Assembly: GCF_000349205.1 (NCBI RefSeq)
Contig: NZ_APHR01000027.1
Span: 1 to 62,935 of the forward strand
Origin: Methylophaga lonarensis MPL
Lineage (GTDB): Bacteria > Pseudomonadota > Gammaproteobacteria > Nitrosococcales > Methylophagaceae
Length of the DNA: 62,935 nucleotides
Direction of reading: 5' to 3'
Below are positions 1 to 8,500 of the stretch, in pieces. Position 1 is the first letter of the stretch; every line of letters starts with the position of its first letter. The position numbers and the translations under genes are program-made. A model generated the notes under the pieces. The model made no database searches. It worked only from the letters and a program-made list of their open reading frames with translations, and was not told the DNA's origin.

Positions 1-48
1 TCAGATTTTCTGTCATCGCTTATTGATACAGCTGACCTTGATGTCTGA

Positions 49-459
49 TCAGCCATGCGGGTGAATATTGGCCGGATCATGATGCGTCCAATGCACCACA
101 CCGCCTTCCTCGTTCCATTCATAACGTCCGTAAATACTCACACTGTCGCCAGTCTTGAGTGAGTCAATGCGCGGTGCAAGTTCGATATTGTGAGCAATTA
201 GCAAGGTATGGCCGCTCTCCAGTTCAATCACAAAGCGCTGATGGCGGGGTCTGTCGGGCAGTAATCGAACGACGGTACCTTCTACCTGCAGTTGAACTCG
301 ACTTTGTTCATCGGCAAATAGTTGTTCGGCCGTCAGCGGAGCATCGAGTGATCGTGGCTGATCAAGTTGCGGCGGGTAGTAGTTGCCGATCAGCAATACA
401 AATGCAAAGGCGATGATCAGCCAGATGCGTTGGGTTTGTCTTCGTGTCAGTTTAATCAT
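49..459 (-). CDS. DUF3465 family protein, C-terminus lost by frameshift
   Basis: The function of this family is unknown. The 136-residue product starts with a membrane anchor or signal segment (about residues 11-26). It carries the family signature: an RHQRFVIEL stretch, LLIAHNIELAPRI, a GD turn, and the very conserved YEWN..GGVVHWTHHDP block near the end. The family normally continues about 10 residues further with a GW(L/I)xHxGxxYQ tail. Here the frame stops straight after HPHG. In the next frame the DNA reads IRHQGQLYQ and then TAA at 20-22, so one missing base near position 50 explains the truncation. The intact gene would be about 146 residues. The cause may be a sequencing error or a real mutation. 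It is transcribed leftwards, divergent from cysI. Confidence 0.85.
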   Translation of the reverse strand: MIKLTRRQTQRIWLIIAFAFVLLIGNYYPPQLDQPRSLDAPLTAEQLFADEQSRVQLQVEGTVVRLLPDRPRHQRFVIELESGHTLLIAHNIELAPRIDSLKTGDSVSIYGRYEWNEEGGVVHWTHHDPANIHPHG

Positions 460-796
460 GCTATCTGCCCTGTGATGAGCTTCTCCACTCTGTGTTTCTG
501 CTTTGTCTGAATGCTTTTGTTCTGACCAATATTTGTGCGAGGGAGACTATGCCACATTTAAGCTGAACAAACACTGAAGCAGGTCAAGCTGCAGCTTGCG
601 CGCCATACAGTCGCTGACAGGTAAAAATTGTCCCGTCTGTGAAAAGTTGGCAGGTGCTTGAATATCCGCTAACAGCTTGATATTGGTGGGCTGGATACTG
701 TTTACCAGTATATTTATATAGCGATTGATGATTTCATGTTATTAACAGTCACCGTTATAATAGCTGGTCTAATTTATAGCGTTTCAGAGAGCTTCG
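460..796. other. Intergenic region, divergent DUF3465 / cysI
   Basis: This 337-base stretch separates two divergent genes. I see no convincing coding region and no RNA gene. The right-hand third is AT-rich and holds the putative cysI promoter. The left part carries the upstream region of the DUF3465 gene, with no clear consensus promoter. Confidence 0.6.
733..761 (+). promoter_or_regulatory. Putative cysI promoter
   Basis: A perfect TATAAT lies at 756-761 with a weak -35 (TTCATG, 733-738) 17 bases upstream. The cysI start is 35 bases downstream of the -10. The weak -35 would suit an activated promoter, for example a CysB-type regulator, but I cannot identify an operator. Confidence 0.5.
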
Positions 797-2449
797 ATGT
801 ACCAATACGATGAGTACGATCAAACGATGATTGATCAGCGGGTTAAGCAGTACCGCGATCAAACGCGTCGTTTTCTGGCCGGTGAGCTGACAGAAGATCA
901 GTTCCGTCCGTTACGGTTGATGAATGGTCTGTATATTCAGACCCATGCACCTATGTTACGCGTTGCCATTCCTTACGGCATGATGACCGCGACACAGGTC
1001 AGAATGATTGCGCATGTCGCACGTAAATACGACAAAAGTTTTGTCCACTTCACCACCCGCCAAAATTTTCAGATGAACTGGCCCAAGCTGGAAGATGTGC
1101 CGGATATTCTTGAAGCCTTGGCCAGTGTTCAGATGCATGCCATTCAAAGCAGTGGTAACTGCATTCGTAACGTGACATCAGATCAACTTGCAGGTGTGAA
1201 TGCGAACGAGATTGAAGATCCACGTCCATGGGCAGAGATTGTCAGACAATGGTCAACCTTCCATCCCGAGTTTGCTTACTTACCACGTAAATTCAAAATT
1301 GCAGTGATTGGTAGCCCTGAAGACAGGGCGGCAACCAAGCTGCACGATATCGGGCTACACCTGGTTAAAAACCATGATGGTCAGGTCGGCTTTGAGGTGT
1401 TTGTTGGCGGTGGACTGGGACGAACTCCGGTCATCGGCGTGCAAATTCGTCCTTTCCTGGAAAAACAGGATCTGTTGTCTTACCTGGAAGCAATTTTACG
1501 TGTCTATAACCGTCTGGGTCGTCGCGACAACAAATACAAAGCACGGATCAAAATCACTGTTCGTGAGCATGGAATTAATCACATCCGCGAGCTGGTGGAA
1601 GCGGAGTGGGTGCAAATTCGTGAACAGTTAAAGCTGGATCAAAAAGAAATCGATCGGGTGAAGCAATATTTCACCGAGCCTGACTACGAGCTGGATGCAG
1701 AGCAAGACACCAGCTACAGCGAAATGCTTGGACAGGATGCGGCATTTGCGCGTTGGGCCAAGCAAAATACTGCAGATCATAAAGTGCCGGGCTACCGGGC
1801 AGTTTATGTATCACTGAAAAAGCCGGGTGTACCTCCCGGTGATATCACCTCGGATCAGCTTGAAGTACTGGCTGATTTGGCTGAGGAGTTCAGCTTTGCA
1901 GAAATTCGTTCTACCCATACTCAAAACCTGATTTTCACTGACGTTAAGCAGGCCGATTTATATGCCTTGTGGTTGAGGCTGGAAGCAGAAGGGCTGGCAA
2001 CACCCAACATCAATACACTGACAGATATCATTTGCTGCCCAGGATTGGACTATTGTGGTTTGGCTAACGCAACCTCAATCCCGCTTTCATTGCAGATTTC
2101 AGAAAAATTTGATGATCTGGATTATCTGTATGACCTTGGCGATATCAAGATCAAATTCTCAGGTTGTATGAACGGCTGTGCTCATCAAAGTGTCGGTCAT
2201 ATCGGCATTTTGGGCGTCGATAAAAAAGGCGAGGAGTGGTATCAGTTTACGCTGGGTGGCAGCTCTGAAGCCGATGCCTCACTGGGTGAACGGCTTGGCC
2301 GGGCGATCCCTAAAGAAGACGTCGTCAAAACGGTTACGGAAATACTCGATGCCTATGTAGACCTTCGTCATCAGGACGAAGCATTCCTGGCAACTGTCAG
2401 ACGTGTGGGGATAGAGCCATTCAAGGAGCGTGTATATGCTGATAATTAA
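797..2449 (+). CDS. cysI: Sulfite/nitrite reductase hemoprotein (CysI type)
   Basis: This 550-residue siroheme and 4Fe-4S enzyme should reduce sulfite to sulfide in assimilation. It shows two ferredoxin-like half domains and the siroheme/4Fe-4S repeats. The cluster ligands are visible as C-x5-C (CPGLDYC) and C-x3-C (CMNGC) in the C-terminal third, and the HFTTRQNFQ substrate-side segment lies near residue 85. The ATG follows AGAGAG at a good distance. The next gene, DUF934, overlaps its end, which is the arrangement found in bacteria that have no CysJ flavoprotein beside CysI. The electron donor is therefore not obvious from the window. A nitrite reductase role cannot be excluded by sequence alone, but the DUF934 partner favours sulfite. 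Confidence 0.92.
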   Translation: MYQYDEYDQTMIDQRVKQYRDQTRRFLAGELTEDQFRPLRLMNGLYIQTHAPMLRVAIPYGMMTATQVRMIAHVARKYDKSFVHFTTRQNFQMNWPKLEDVPDILEALASVQMHAIQSSGNCIRNVTSDQLAGVNANEIEDPRPWAEIVRQWSTFHPEFAYLPRKFKIAVIGSPEDRAATKLHDIGLHLVKNHDGQVGFEVFVGGGLGRTPVIGVQIRPFLEKQDLLSYLEAILRVYNRLGRRDNKYKARIKITVREHGINHIRELVEAEWVQIREQLKLDQKEIDRVKQYFTEPDYELDAEQDTSYSEMLGQDAAFARWAKQNTADHKVPGYRAVYVSLKKPGVPPGDITSDQLEVLADLAEEFSFAEIRSTHTQNLIFTDVKQADLYALWLRLEAEGLATPNINTLTDIICCPGLDYCGLANATSIPLSLQISEKFDDLDYLYDLGDIKIKFSGCMNGCAHQSVGHIGILGVDKKGEEWYQFTLGGSSEADASLGERLGRAIPKEDVVKTVTEILDAYVDLRHQDEAFLATVRRVGIEPFKERVYADN

Positions 2450-2915
2450 AGACAGAGAAATCGTTGAAGACAACTGGGTTCACTTGTCGGATGACGATTC
2501 ACTGATAGACGGCAACATCACGGTGACGCTGACGCGATGGCAGGAGCAACACGAGATATTGTCAAAACACGGTTCCGGCCTGGGTATTCGTTTGTCAGGC
2601 GATGATCCACTTGAAGAGCTGGTGCCGGATCTGCATCATTTTCAATTGGTGGTTTTGCTGTTTCCGGTCTTTACCGATGGTCGTTGTTACTCATATGCGC
2701 GCCTGCTTAGAGATCGCTACCACTTCAAAGGTGAAATCCGTGCCCAGGGTGATGTGTTGCGAGATCAACTGTTCAACATGTCGCAATGTGGCATCAACAG
2801 CTTTGAACTAGCCAAGCCAGAAACTGCTGAGCAGGCTCTGTCTGCCTTTGATGACTTCACCGAAAGTTATCAGGCGACGGTGTTGCGTCCAGAACCGCTT
2901 TATCGTCGACGTTGA
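2436..2915 (+). CDS. DUF934 protein, CysI partner
   Basis: This 159-residue protein belongs to the DUF934 family, which is almost always encoded directly after a CysI-type hemoprotein. It has been proposed to help the reductase or its electron supply, but its biochemistry is not settled. The family features visible are the GIRL..DD..E segment, the FPVFTDGRCYSYARLLRDR block in the middle and the C-terminal LYRRR. I chose the ATG at 2436 because AAGGAG lies 7 bases upstream; a GTG at 2430 is too close to that site. The start lies inside cysI (14-base overlap), so translation is probably coupled. Confidence 0.88.
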   Translation: MLIIKDREIVEDNWVHLSDDDSLIDGNITVTLTRWQEQHEILSKHGSGLGIRLSGDDPLEELVPDLHHFQLVVLLFPVFTDGRCYSYARLLRDRYHFKGEIRAQGDVLRDQLFNMSQCGINSFELAKPETAEQALSAFDDFTESYQATVLRPEPLYRRR

Positions 2916-2926
2916 GTTAGACGGCA

Positions 2927-3793
2927 GTGGCTGTTTTCGCCATTGGCGATGTTCAGGGATGTTATGACGTTCTGGTCAGATTACTGGAACGCATCGACTT
3001 CAGCCCAGAAAGCGATCAAATATGGCTGGCGGGTGATCTGGTCAACCGCGGACCCAATTCGGCTGATGTACTGCGCTTTTGCATGCGCTATCCAGCGTCA
3101 GTCAAAGTGGTGCTTGGTAACCACGATCTGCATCTGCTTGCCAACGCTGCCGGCGTTACTGAAAAGAAGCATCGCCTCGATACCTTGAACTCGGTGTTAA
3201 CCGCCGAGGATAGTGAGGCGATGCTGAACTGGCTTCGTCATCAACCATTGTTTTATCACGATGCAGACTTACAGTTCAGCATGGTGCATGCCGGATTACC
3301 ACCGGAATGGTCGATTCAGGATGCACTGGATCGAGCTGCCGAGGTTGAAACAGTGCTGCGTGGAGAGCGATGGCGAGAATTCTTCAAACACATGTATGGC
3401 AACAAACCCAAACGCTGGTCAGAGGATCTTGCTGGCTGGGATCGAATGAGATACATCACCAACTGCTTCACCCGCTTGCGTTATTGTCATGAAGATGGTC
3501 GCCTGGCGCTCAGGTTCAAAGGGGCACCTGCCGATCGGCCAGCCAAACAAAAGCCCTGGTTTGCCATGCCTAATCGACGTAGCGAAAATGACCGAATTGT
3601 CTTTGGTCATTGGTCCATGTTGGGTACTGGGCAGTATGGCAATGTCTTTTCACTGGATAGCGGAGCCGTCTGGGGCGATGAATTGACGGCTGTCAGAATT
3701 GATCAGCAGCCTTATCAGTGGTTTACCGTTGAGGCCGGGCGTCAGGCACAAGACATTAAACAGCCGGTGCGCTTTTTTCAGCGCTGGCTGTAA
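2927..3793 (+). CDS. apaH: Symmetrical diadenosine tetraphosphatase ApaH
   Basis: ApaH hydrolyses Ap4A symmetrically to two ADP and also removes Np4 caps from RNA. The 288-residue product has the metallophosphoesterase motifs: GDVQGC (residues 7-12), GDLVNRGPNS (36-45) and GNHD (64-67), with further metal histidines in MVHAGLPP and FGHW. The start is a GTG with a weak ribosome-binding site. It sits 11 bases after the DUF934 stop and is probably read from the cysI transcript, linking dinucleotide clearance to a sulfur and redox operon. The length fits the family. Confidence 0.93.
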   Translation: MAVFAIGDVQGCYDVLVRLLERIDFSPESDQIWLAGDLVNRGPNSADVLRFCMRYPASVKVVLGNHDLHLLANAAGVTEKKHRLDTLNSVLTAEDSEAMLNWLRHQPLFYHDADLQFSMVHAGLPPEWSIQDALDRAAEVETVLRGERWREFFKHMYGNKPKRWSEDLAGWDRMRYITNCFTRLRYCHEDGRLALRFKGAPADRPAKQKPWFAMPNRRSENDRIVFGHWSMLGTGQYGNVFSLDSGAVWGDELTAVRIDQQPYQWFTVEAGRQAQDIKQPVRFFQRWL

Positions 3794-3866
3794 CAGGCTG
3801 TTAGGCAATAAAATTTAAACAAAGTACAATAATTCTCTTTTCTCGTATTCCTGGATCTCTGACAAG

Positions 3867-4349
3867 ATGAGCAATATCAAAACATTCTCTGGTGATTACT
3901 CTGCAAAAAACATGAAAATCGCCATTGTAGCGGGACGTTTCAACGACTTTGTTGTAGAAAGTCTTATCTCTGGTGCGGTTGATTGTCTGTTGCGCCATGG
4001 TGGCAGCGAGAGTGATATTGAAATCGCCAGAGTACCCGGCGCGGTTGAAATTCCACTCGCTGTTCAACGTATGGGCCGTACCGGCAAGTACGACGCAATT
4101 ATTGCCTTGGGAGCCGTCATTCGTGGTGGTACTCCTCATTTTGACTATGTCGCCGGTGAATGTTCGAAAGGACTGGGTCAATTGACATTGCAGCTTGATA
4201 TCCCGGTTTCATTTGGTGTGCTGACAGTCGACACCATCGAACAAGCTATTGAGCGTGCGGGCACCAAAGCTGGAAATAAAGGTGCTGAGGCGGCAATGGG
4301 TACCATGGAGATGGTAAACGTGCTGCGTCACATTGAGACAGCGAAATAA
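3867..4349 (+). CDS. ribH: Lumazine synthase
   Basis: This enzyme condenses the ribityl-aminouracil with dihydroxybutanone phosphate to give dimethyl-ribityl-lumazine, the penultimate riboflavin step. It forms large symmetrical assemblies. The 160-residue product has the RFN substrate motif (24-26), [22 protein letters not shown] with the catalytic His at about 91, and a C-terminal GNKGAEAA segment. It leads the cluster ribH-nusB-thiL-pgpA, a common gammaproteobacterial order. The 73-base gap after apaH may hold its own promoter. Confidence 0.95.
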   Translation: MSNIKTFSGDYSAKNMKIAIVAGRFNDFVVESLISGAVDCLLRHGGSESDIEIARVPGAVEIPLAVQRMGRTGKYDAIIALGAVIRGGTPHFDYVAGECSKGLGQLTLQLDIPVSFGVLTVDTIEQAIERAGTKAGNKGAEAAMGTMEMVNVLRHIETAK

Positions 4350-4351
4350 TC

Positions 4352-4804
4352 ATGGCGGCAGGCTTACCCAGAACTCAGGCCAGACGTGCAGCTGTTCAGG
4401 CATTGTATCAGTCACTTGTGAATGATCAACGCCCTGAACCATCAGCATTAGAGTTTGTGACTGCAGAATATGCTGATCGCATCGACAAGAATTATTTCAA
4501 TGACTTGGTAGCTGGTGTTCTCAATGAGATGTCTAAGATTGATGAAGCCTTGTCCTTTGCGGTTGATCGTGAATTGACAGCTATTGATCCGGTTGAAGCA
4601 TCTGTTCTGAGACTTGCGGTCTATGAGTTTCTGGCCAAACCGGAGATTCCATACAGAGTCGTTCTTAATGAAGCGGTAGAGCTCGCCAAATCATTTGGTG
4701 GTGAGCAGGGACACAAATATGTCAACGGTGTGCTTGACAAGGTTGGCTCAAAACTTCGGCCAGCTGAGTATCAGACTGCCAAGGCTGCCCGCAATCGAAA
4801 ATAG
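4352..4804 (+). CDS. nusB: Transcription antitermination factor NusB
   Basis: NusB binds the boxA RNA with S10 (NusE) and supports antitermination of rRNA operons. The 150-residue product has an N-terminal RRAAVQALYQ helix and the C-terminal EFLAKPEIPYRVVLNEAVELAK and KYVNGVLDK segments typical of the family. Its ATG starts 2 bases after the ribH stop, so the two are cotranscribed. Confidence 0.95.
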   Translation: MAAGLPRTQARRAAVQALYQSLVNDQRPEPSALEFVTAEYADRIDKNYFNDLVAGVLNEMSKIDEALSFAVDRELTAIDPVEASVLRLAVYEFLAKPEIPYRVVLNEAVELAKSFGGEQGHKYVNGVLDKVGSKLRPAEYQTAKAARNRK

Positions 4805-4886
4805 TGCTTGCGCCAAGCCAGCAAATTGTTACCCGGATAATGAATACTCTCCGGATCATTGATAGACGGCAAATACGGATTTTACT

Positions 4887-5855
4887 TTGGCGGCAAACGA
4901 GTTCTCACTCATCCAGACCTATTTTGCACATTTGACCAGCGGCCGTGCCGATGTGGTCAAAGGTATCGGTGATGATTGTGCCTTACTGAGAGGACCCGCG
5001 ACACAGCTGCTGGCGGTATCTATCGATACACTAGTGGAGGGGGTACACTTCTTTGCCGATGTTGAGCCTTTCCGTCTGGGCTATAAAAGTCTGGCGGTTG
5101 GGCTAAGTGATTTAGCCGCCATGGGTGCGGAACCGGCCTGGTTTACGCTGGCGTTGACACTGCCAGAAAATAATACTGCCTGGCTTGAATCATTTACCGC
5201 CGGTCTTGCTGAATTGGCAAAAAAACACAATGTGCAGCTGGTGGGTGGTGATACTACTCGCGGCCCATTGACCATCAGCATTCAGGTACACGGCCATGTG
5301 CCTGAAGCCGCAGCCTTGCGGCGAGATACGGCCAGAGCAGGTGACAAAATATGCGTCACGGGCACACTGGGTGATGCCGGTGCCGCACTTAATAGCCGAT
5401 TAACAGGCCTCAGCCTGCAAGCACTGAGCGCAGATCAACAAGCATACCTGTGGTCACGACTGGAATTGCCGACACCTCGCAACATCACTGGAAAAATGCT
5501 CAGACATCGTGCCCATGCTGCGATTGATATTTCAGATGGTCTATTGGCTGACCTTGGCCATATCCTTGAGGCCAGCAAACTTGGTGCAATGCTCAATATT
5601 GATAGCTTGCCGATGTCAGAGGCGTTAAAGCAGCTTCCGCGTACTACCGCGATAAGCCTGGCACTGACTGCAGGTGATGACTACGAACTCTGTTTCACAG
5701 TGCCTGCCGATAGACTCCATGAACTGCTTGAAACCGATGTTGAAGTGACCTGTATCGGCGAGATTACCTCAGTGCCGGGATTGGTGCTGGTTGATCATAC
5801 TGGTAGAGTGGTTGAACCTCCGTCAACAAGTATTGGATATGACCACTTCAAGTAA
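4887..5855 (+). CDS. thiL: Thiamine-monophosphate kinase ThiL
   Basis: ThiL phosphorylates thiamine monophosphate to thiamine diphosphate with ATP. The 322-residue product shows the PurM/AIR synthetase fold signatures: GIGDDCA (26-32), SIDTLVEGVHF, the GGDTT motif, and in the C-terminal half AIDISDGLLADL and LTAGDDYELCF. The best start is a TTG at 4887 with only a weak ribosome-binding site. No ATG fits the family N-terminus, so the exact start is less certain than the identity. It overlaps pgpA by 17 bases. Confidence 0.93.
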   Translation: MAANEFSLIQTYFAHLTSGRADVVKGIGDDCALLRGPATQLLAVSIDTLVEGVHFFADVEPFRLGYKSLAVGLSDLAAMGAEPAWFTLALTLPENNTAWLESFTAGLAELAKKHNVQLVGGDTTRGPLTISIQVHGHVPEAAALRRDTARAGDKICVTGTLGDAGAALNSRLTGLSLQALSADQQAYLWSRLELPTPRNITGKMLRHRAHAAIDISDGLLADLGHILEASKLGAMLNIDSLPMSEALKQLPRTTAISLALTAGDDYELCFTVPADRLHELLETDVEVTCIGEITSVPGLVLVDHTGRVVEPPSTSIGYDHFK

Positions 5856-6327
5856 TAAACCTGACTTCCGGCAACTGCTCAAACGTCCCGCCTGTTTTGC
5901 TGCTTTGGGTTTTGGGGCTGGCCTGTCTCCAAAAGCACCAGGAACGGCCGGGACTGTGGTCGCTATTCCGATTTATCTATTGCTCCAGCCTTTGTCTGTG
6001 TTCTGGTATTTACTGGCAACGCTTGCCGCATTTGTGATTGGCATCTGGTTATGTCAGCAGGCGGTCAACTGGTTGCAACAAGAAGATCCATCTGCGGTCG
6101 TCTGGGATGAGATTGTCGGTTATCTGGTCACCATGATCATGGCACCACAGGGCTGGCAATGGGTAATCGCCGGTTTTGTGTTATTCCGGCTGTTTGATAT
6201 TTGGAAACCGTGGCCGGTCAAACTGGCAGATCAGCAGGTTCACGGTGGTTTCGGCATCATGCTTGATGATGTGATTGCGGCAATCTATGCCGCAATCTGT
6301 TTGCAATTACTCTACTTCCTGCTCTGA
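5839..6327 (+). CDS. pgpA: Phosphatidylglycerophosphatase A
   Basis: This inner-membrane phosphatase converts phosphatidylglycerol phosphate to phosphatidylglycerol. The 162-residue product has the family signature GAGLSPKAPGTAGT near the N-terminus, VVWDEIVGY with acidic active-site residues, FRLFDIWKPWPV, and LDDVIAA before the last membrane helix. It has about three or four membrane helices. I chose the ATG at 5839 inside the thiL end; the frame is open to 5791, but that extension is not family-like. Its TGA directly abuts the stop codon of the convergent kinase gene with no base between them. Confidence 0.92.
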   Translation: MTTSSNKPDFRQLLKRPACFAALGFGAGLSPKAPGTAGTVVAIPIYLLLQPLSVFWYLLATLAAFVIGIWLCQQAVNWLQQEDPSAVVWDEIVGYLVTMIMAPQGWQWVIAGFVLFRLFDIWKPWPVKLADQQVHGGFGIMLDDVIAAIYAAICLQLLYFLL

Positions 6328-7251
6328 TTATTTAAACGCTGCCTTGAATCTTGTTTGGAAGCTGGAGAGATCGAAATGGTGGTTCTGCGTGCCATATTGC
6401 TCAATTTTTATCGCGCCGAGCAATGAAGCGATGCGTCCGGTTTCTTCCCAGGTTTTGCCGTGCATGATGCCATGCAGTAAACCGGCCCGGTAAGCATCAC
6501 CACAGCCGGTCGGGTCCTTGATCTCCGCAGCCTGGGCGCATGGAATGTCAATACGTTTGTTTTCAGTATAGATACAGGAGCCTTTGCTGCCACGAGTAAT
6601 AATCAGTGCCTCAACATGGCGGGCAATATCGTGGGGCGACAGGCCAGTCTTGTTCTGGAACATCTGTGCTTCATAGTCATTGAGCGCGATAAAACTGGCC
6701 TGTTTAACAAACTGCATCAGCTCATCACCATCGAACATCGGCAAACCCTGACCAGGATCGAAAATGAAAGGGATATTCGCTTGATGAAATTGCTGGGAGT
6801 GCTGAATCATGCCATCGCGGCCATCAGGGGCAATGATTCCCAGGCTAATGTGTTCGGCATCGGCAATAGTGTTTTCATGGGCATGACTCATTGCGCCTGG
6901 ATGAAAGGCCGTGATCTGGTTATCGTCGATATCGGTCGTGATGAATGCCTGCGCGGTGTATGTTTCATCAATCACTCTGACATGTCGGCGATTGATGCCA
7001 TGCTTGTCCATCCATTCGGCATAACTGGCAAAGTCGCGGCCAACAGTCCCCATCGGTACAGGGTCGTCTCCGAGTAGTTTGAGGTTGTAGGCAATATTGC
7101 CGGCACAACCACCAAACTCACGTCGTAATTCCGGCACCATAAAGGCGACGTTCAACATATGCACCTTGTCAGGCAGAATGTGATTTTTAAAGTGATCGGG
7201 GAATACCATAATGGTGTCGAAGGCAAAAGAGCCGCAGATGAGTGCAGACAT
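6328..7251 (-). CDS. PfkB family kinase, adenosine kinase-like
   Basis: This ribokinase-fold sugar or nucleoside kinase has 307 residues. It shows the PfkB first signature (FGGCAGNIAYNLKLLG, about residues 45-60) and the second, with the anion hole and catalytic base, DPTGCGDAYRAGLL. The GCGD form replaces the usual GAGD. In gammaproteobacteria such proteins next to rnd or pgpA are often called adenosine kinase, but the substrate is not provable here. I chose ATG 7251 (MSALICGSFAFDTI), which starts at the first strand of the fold; the 20-residue upstream extension runs into rnd. It lies 4 bases downstream of rnd and is cotranscribed. Confidence 0.85.
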   Translation of the reverse strand: MSALICGSFAFDTIMVFPDHFKNHILPDKVHMLNVAFMVPELRREFGGCAGNIAYNLKLLGDDPVPMGTVGRDFASYAEWMDKHGINRRHVRVIDETYTAQAFITTDIDDNQITAFHPGAMSHAHENTIADAEHISLGIIAPDGRDGMIQHSQQFHQANIPFIFDPGQGLPMFDGDELMQFVKQASFIALNDYEAQMFQNKTGLSPHDIARHVEALIITRGSKGSCIYTENKRIDIPCAQAAEIKDPTGCGDAYRAGLLHGIMHGKTWEETGRIASLLGAIKIEQYGTQNHHFDLSSFQTRFKAAFK

Positions 7252-7255
7252 GGCG

Positions 7256-8404
7256 CTATCCTTGTTCGATAAGAATGTGTTGATGGTCAGCCATGAGTTT
7301 GAGCTTACCATTGAGAAAATCAGTCAGATAATGGCCGACAACCTCGTTGCGCCAGCCTTGTTGTAACGGCAAATCGTCTTCACCTCGCACCAGACGTTCA
7401 ATGTCTTTGCGACTGGCAATGGCAGAAGGTGTGACCGAACATTCGTCTGAATATTTACGCAGTAGCGCCATCAGTGCGTCAATCAGCGCTTCTTGTTGAT
7501 TGGTCAGCGGGACCGGTTTTTTCATTATCGGCCACTCCGCTTCCGGAGTTTCGATTGCCTTGGCAATCTGCTGCAAGATTTCTGTGCCATCTCGTTCGAT
7601 ATCTCTGGCTTCGTATCCCCGGATGCGTGACAGTTTCTCCATACTGGTCGGCATGAATCTCGCCAGATCGAGCATGATTTCATCTTTGATAATCCAGCGC
7701 CGTGGCCGATTACGCTGAATAGCCTGTTGCTCACGCCAGATGGCCAGTTTTTCAAGTACTGCCAGTTGTATGCCTTTGAGCTTGCCTGCACCTCGAATCT
7801 TACGCCAGATAAATGCCGGATCTGACTGATAGGTTTCGCTGCGTGACAATGCGGAAAAATCTTCTTCGAGCCAGGTAAGCCTGGCTTGCTTTGTCAGTGA
7901 CTCAAGCATTATCAGGTATATGTCACGCAAGTAACGAACATCGTCAGCGGCATACTCGAGTTGAGCGTCTGACAGCGGCCGTTGTTTCCAGTCTGTCCGG
8001 GAGTGAGCCTTGTCTAAATCGACGTCCAGCAGCGTTTTTACCATGCTGGCATAACCGGTCTGGTCACCATAACCAAGCATGGTGGCGGCCAATTGCGTAT
8101 CAAAAATCTTTTGAGGCAGTTCACCTCGCAGCATATAGAGCAGTTCGAGATCCTGCCGAGCGGCATGAAACACCAGAGTTGTGTCCGGGTGATAAAACAG
8201 ATCAAGCAGCGGATCCAGATTTGACAGTGCTAACGGATCTACGCAGGCAATTACCGATTCATTGGCGACCTGGATCAGACACAGCTGCGGGTAGTATGTT
8301 TTTTCTCTGAGAAACTCGGTGTCTACGGCTAGCCATTGACTGCCAGCGAGTTGTGCACATAACTCATCCAGTTGCGCTGGCTGGTCTACAAATAAAACGG
8401 TCAT
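7256..8404 (-). CDS. rnd: Ribonuclease D
   Basis: RNase D is a 3'-5' exoribonuclease that trims tRNA precursors. The 382-residue product has the DEDD motifs: DTEFLRE (D28, E30), HAARQDLELL, and YAADDVRYLRDIY carrying the Tyr-type DEDDy site. Two HRDC-type helical repeats follow. Translation may start at ATG 8404 or at an in-frame TTG at 8419; the ATG gives the family N-terminus MTVLFVDQPAQL. The gene lies upstream of the PfkB kinase on the same strand. Confidence 0.93.
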   Translation of the reverse strand: MTVLFVDQPAQLDELCAQLAGSQWLAVDTEFLREKTYYPQLCLIQVANESVIACVDPLALSNLDPLLDLFYHPDTTLVFHAARQDLELLYMLRGELPQKIFDTQLAATMLGYGDQTGYASMVKTLLDVDLDKAHSRTDWKQRPLSDAQLEYAADDVRYLRDIYLIMLESLTKQARLTWLEEDFSALSRSETYQSDPAFIWRKIRGAGKLKGIQLAVLEKLAIWREQQAIQRNRPRRWIIKDEIMLDLARFMPTSMEKLSRIRGYEARDIERDGTEILQQIAKAIETPEAEWPIMKKPVPLTNQQEALIDALMALLRKYSDECSVTPSAIASRKDIERLVRGEDDLPLQQGWRNEVVGHYLTDFLNGKLKLMADHQHILIEQG

Positions 8405-8500
8405 TCGGGATTCCGACAAAATAACGCATTATAACCAAAGCACAGGTGGCACCGCTTGGCGATACCTCGGATGCGCCATCAGCATTCACTAGTCAATGAC

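Noticed and set aside
7891-8310. 139-codon open frame antisense to rnd
   Set aside because: The catalytic motifs of RNase D lie on the opposite strand in the same DNA.
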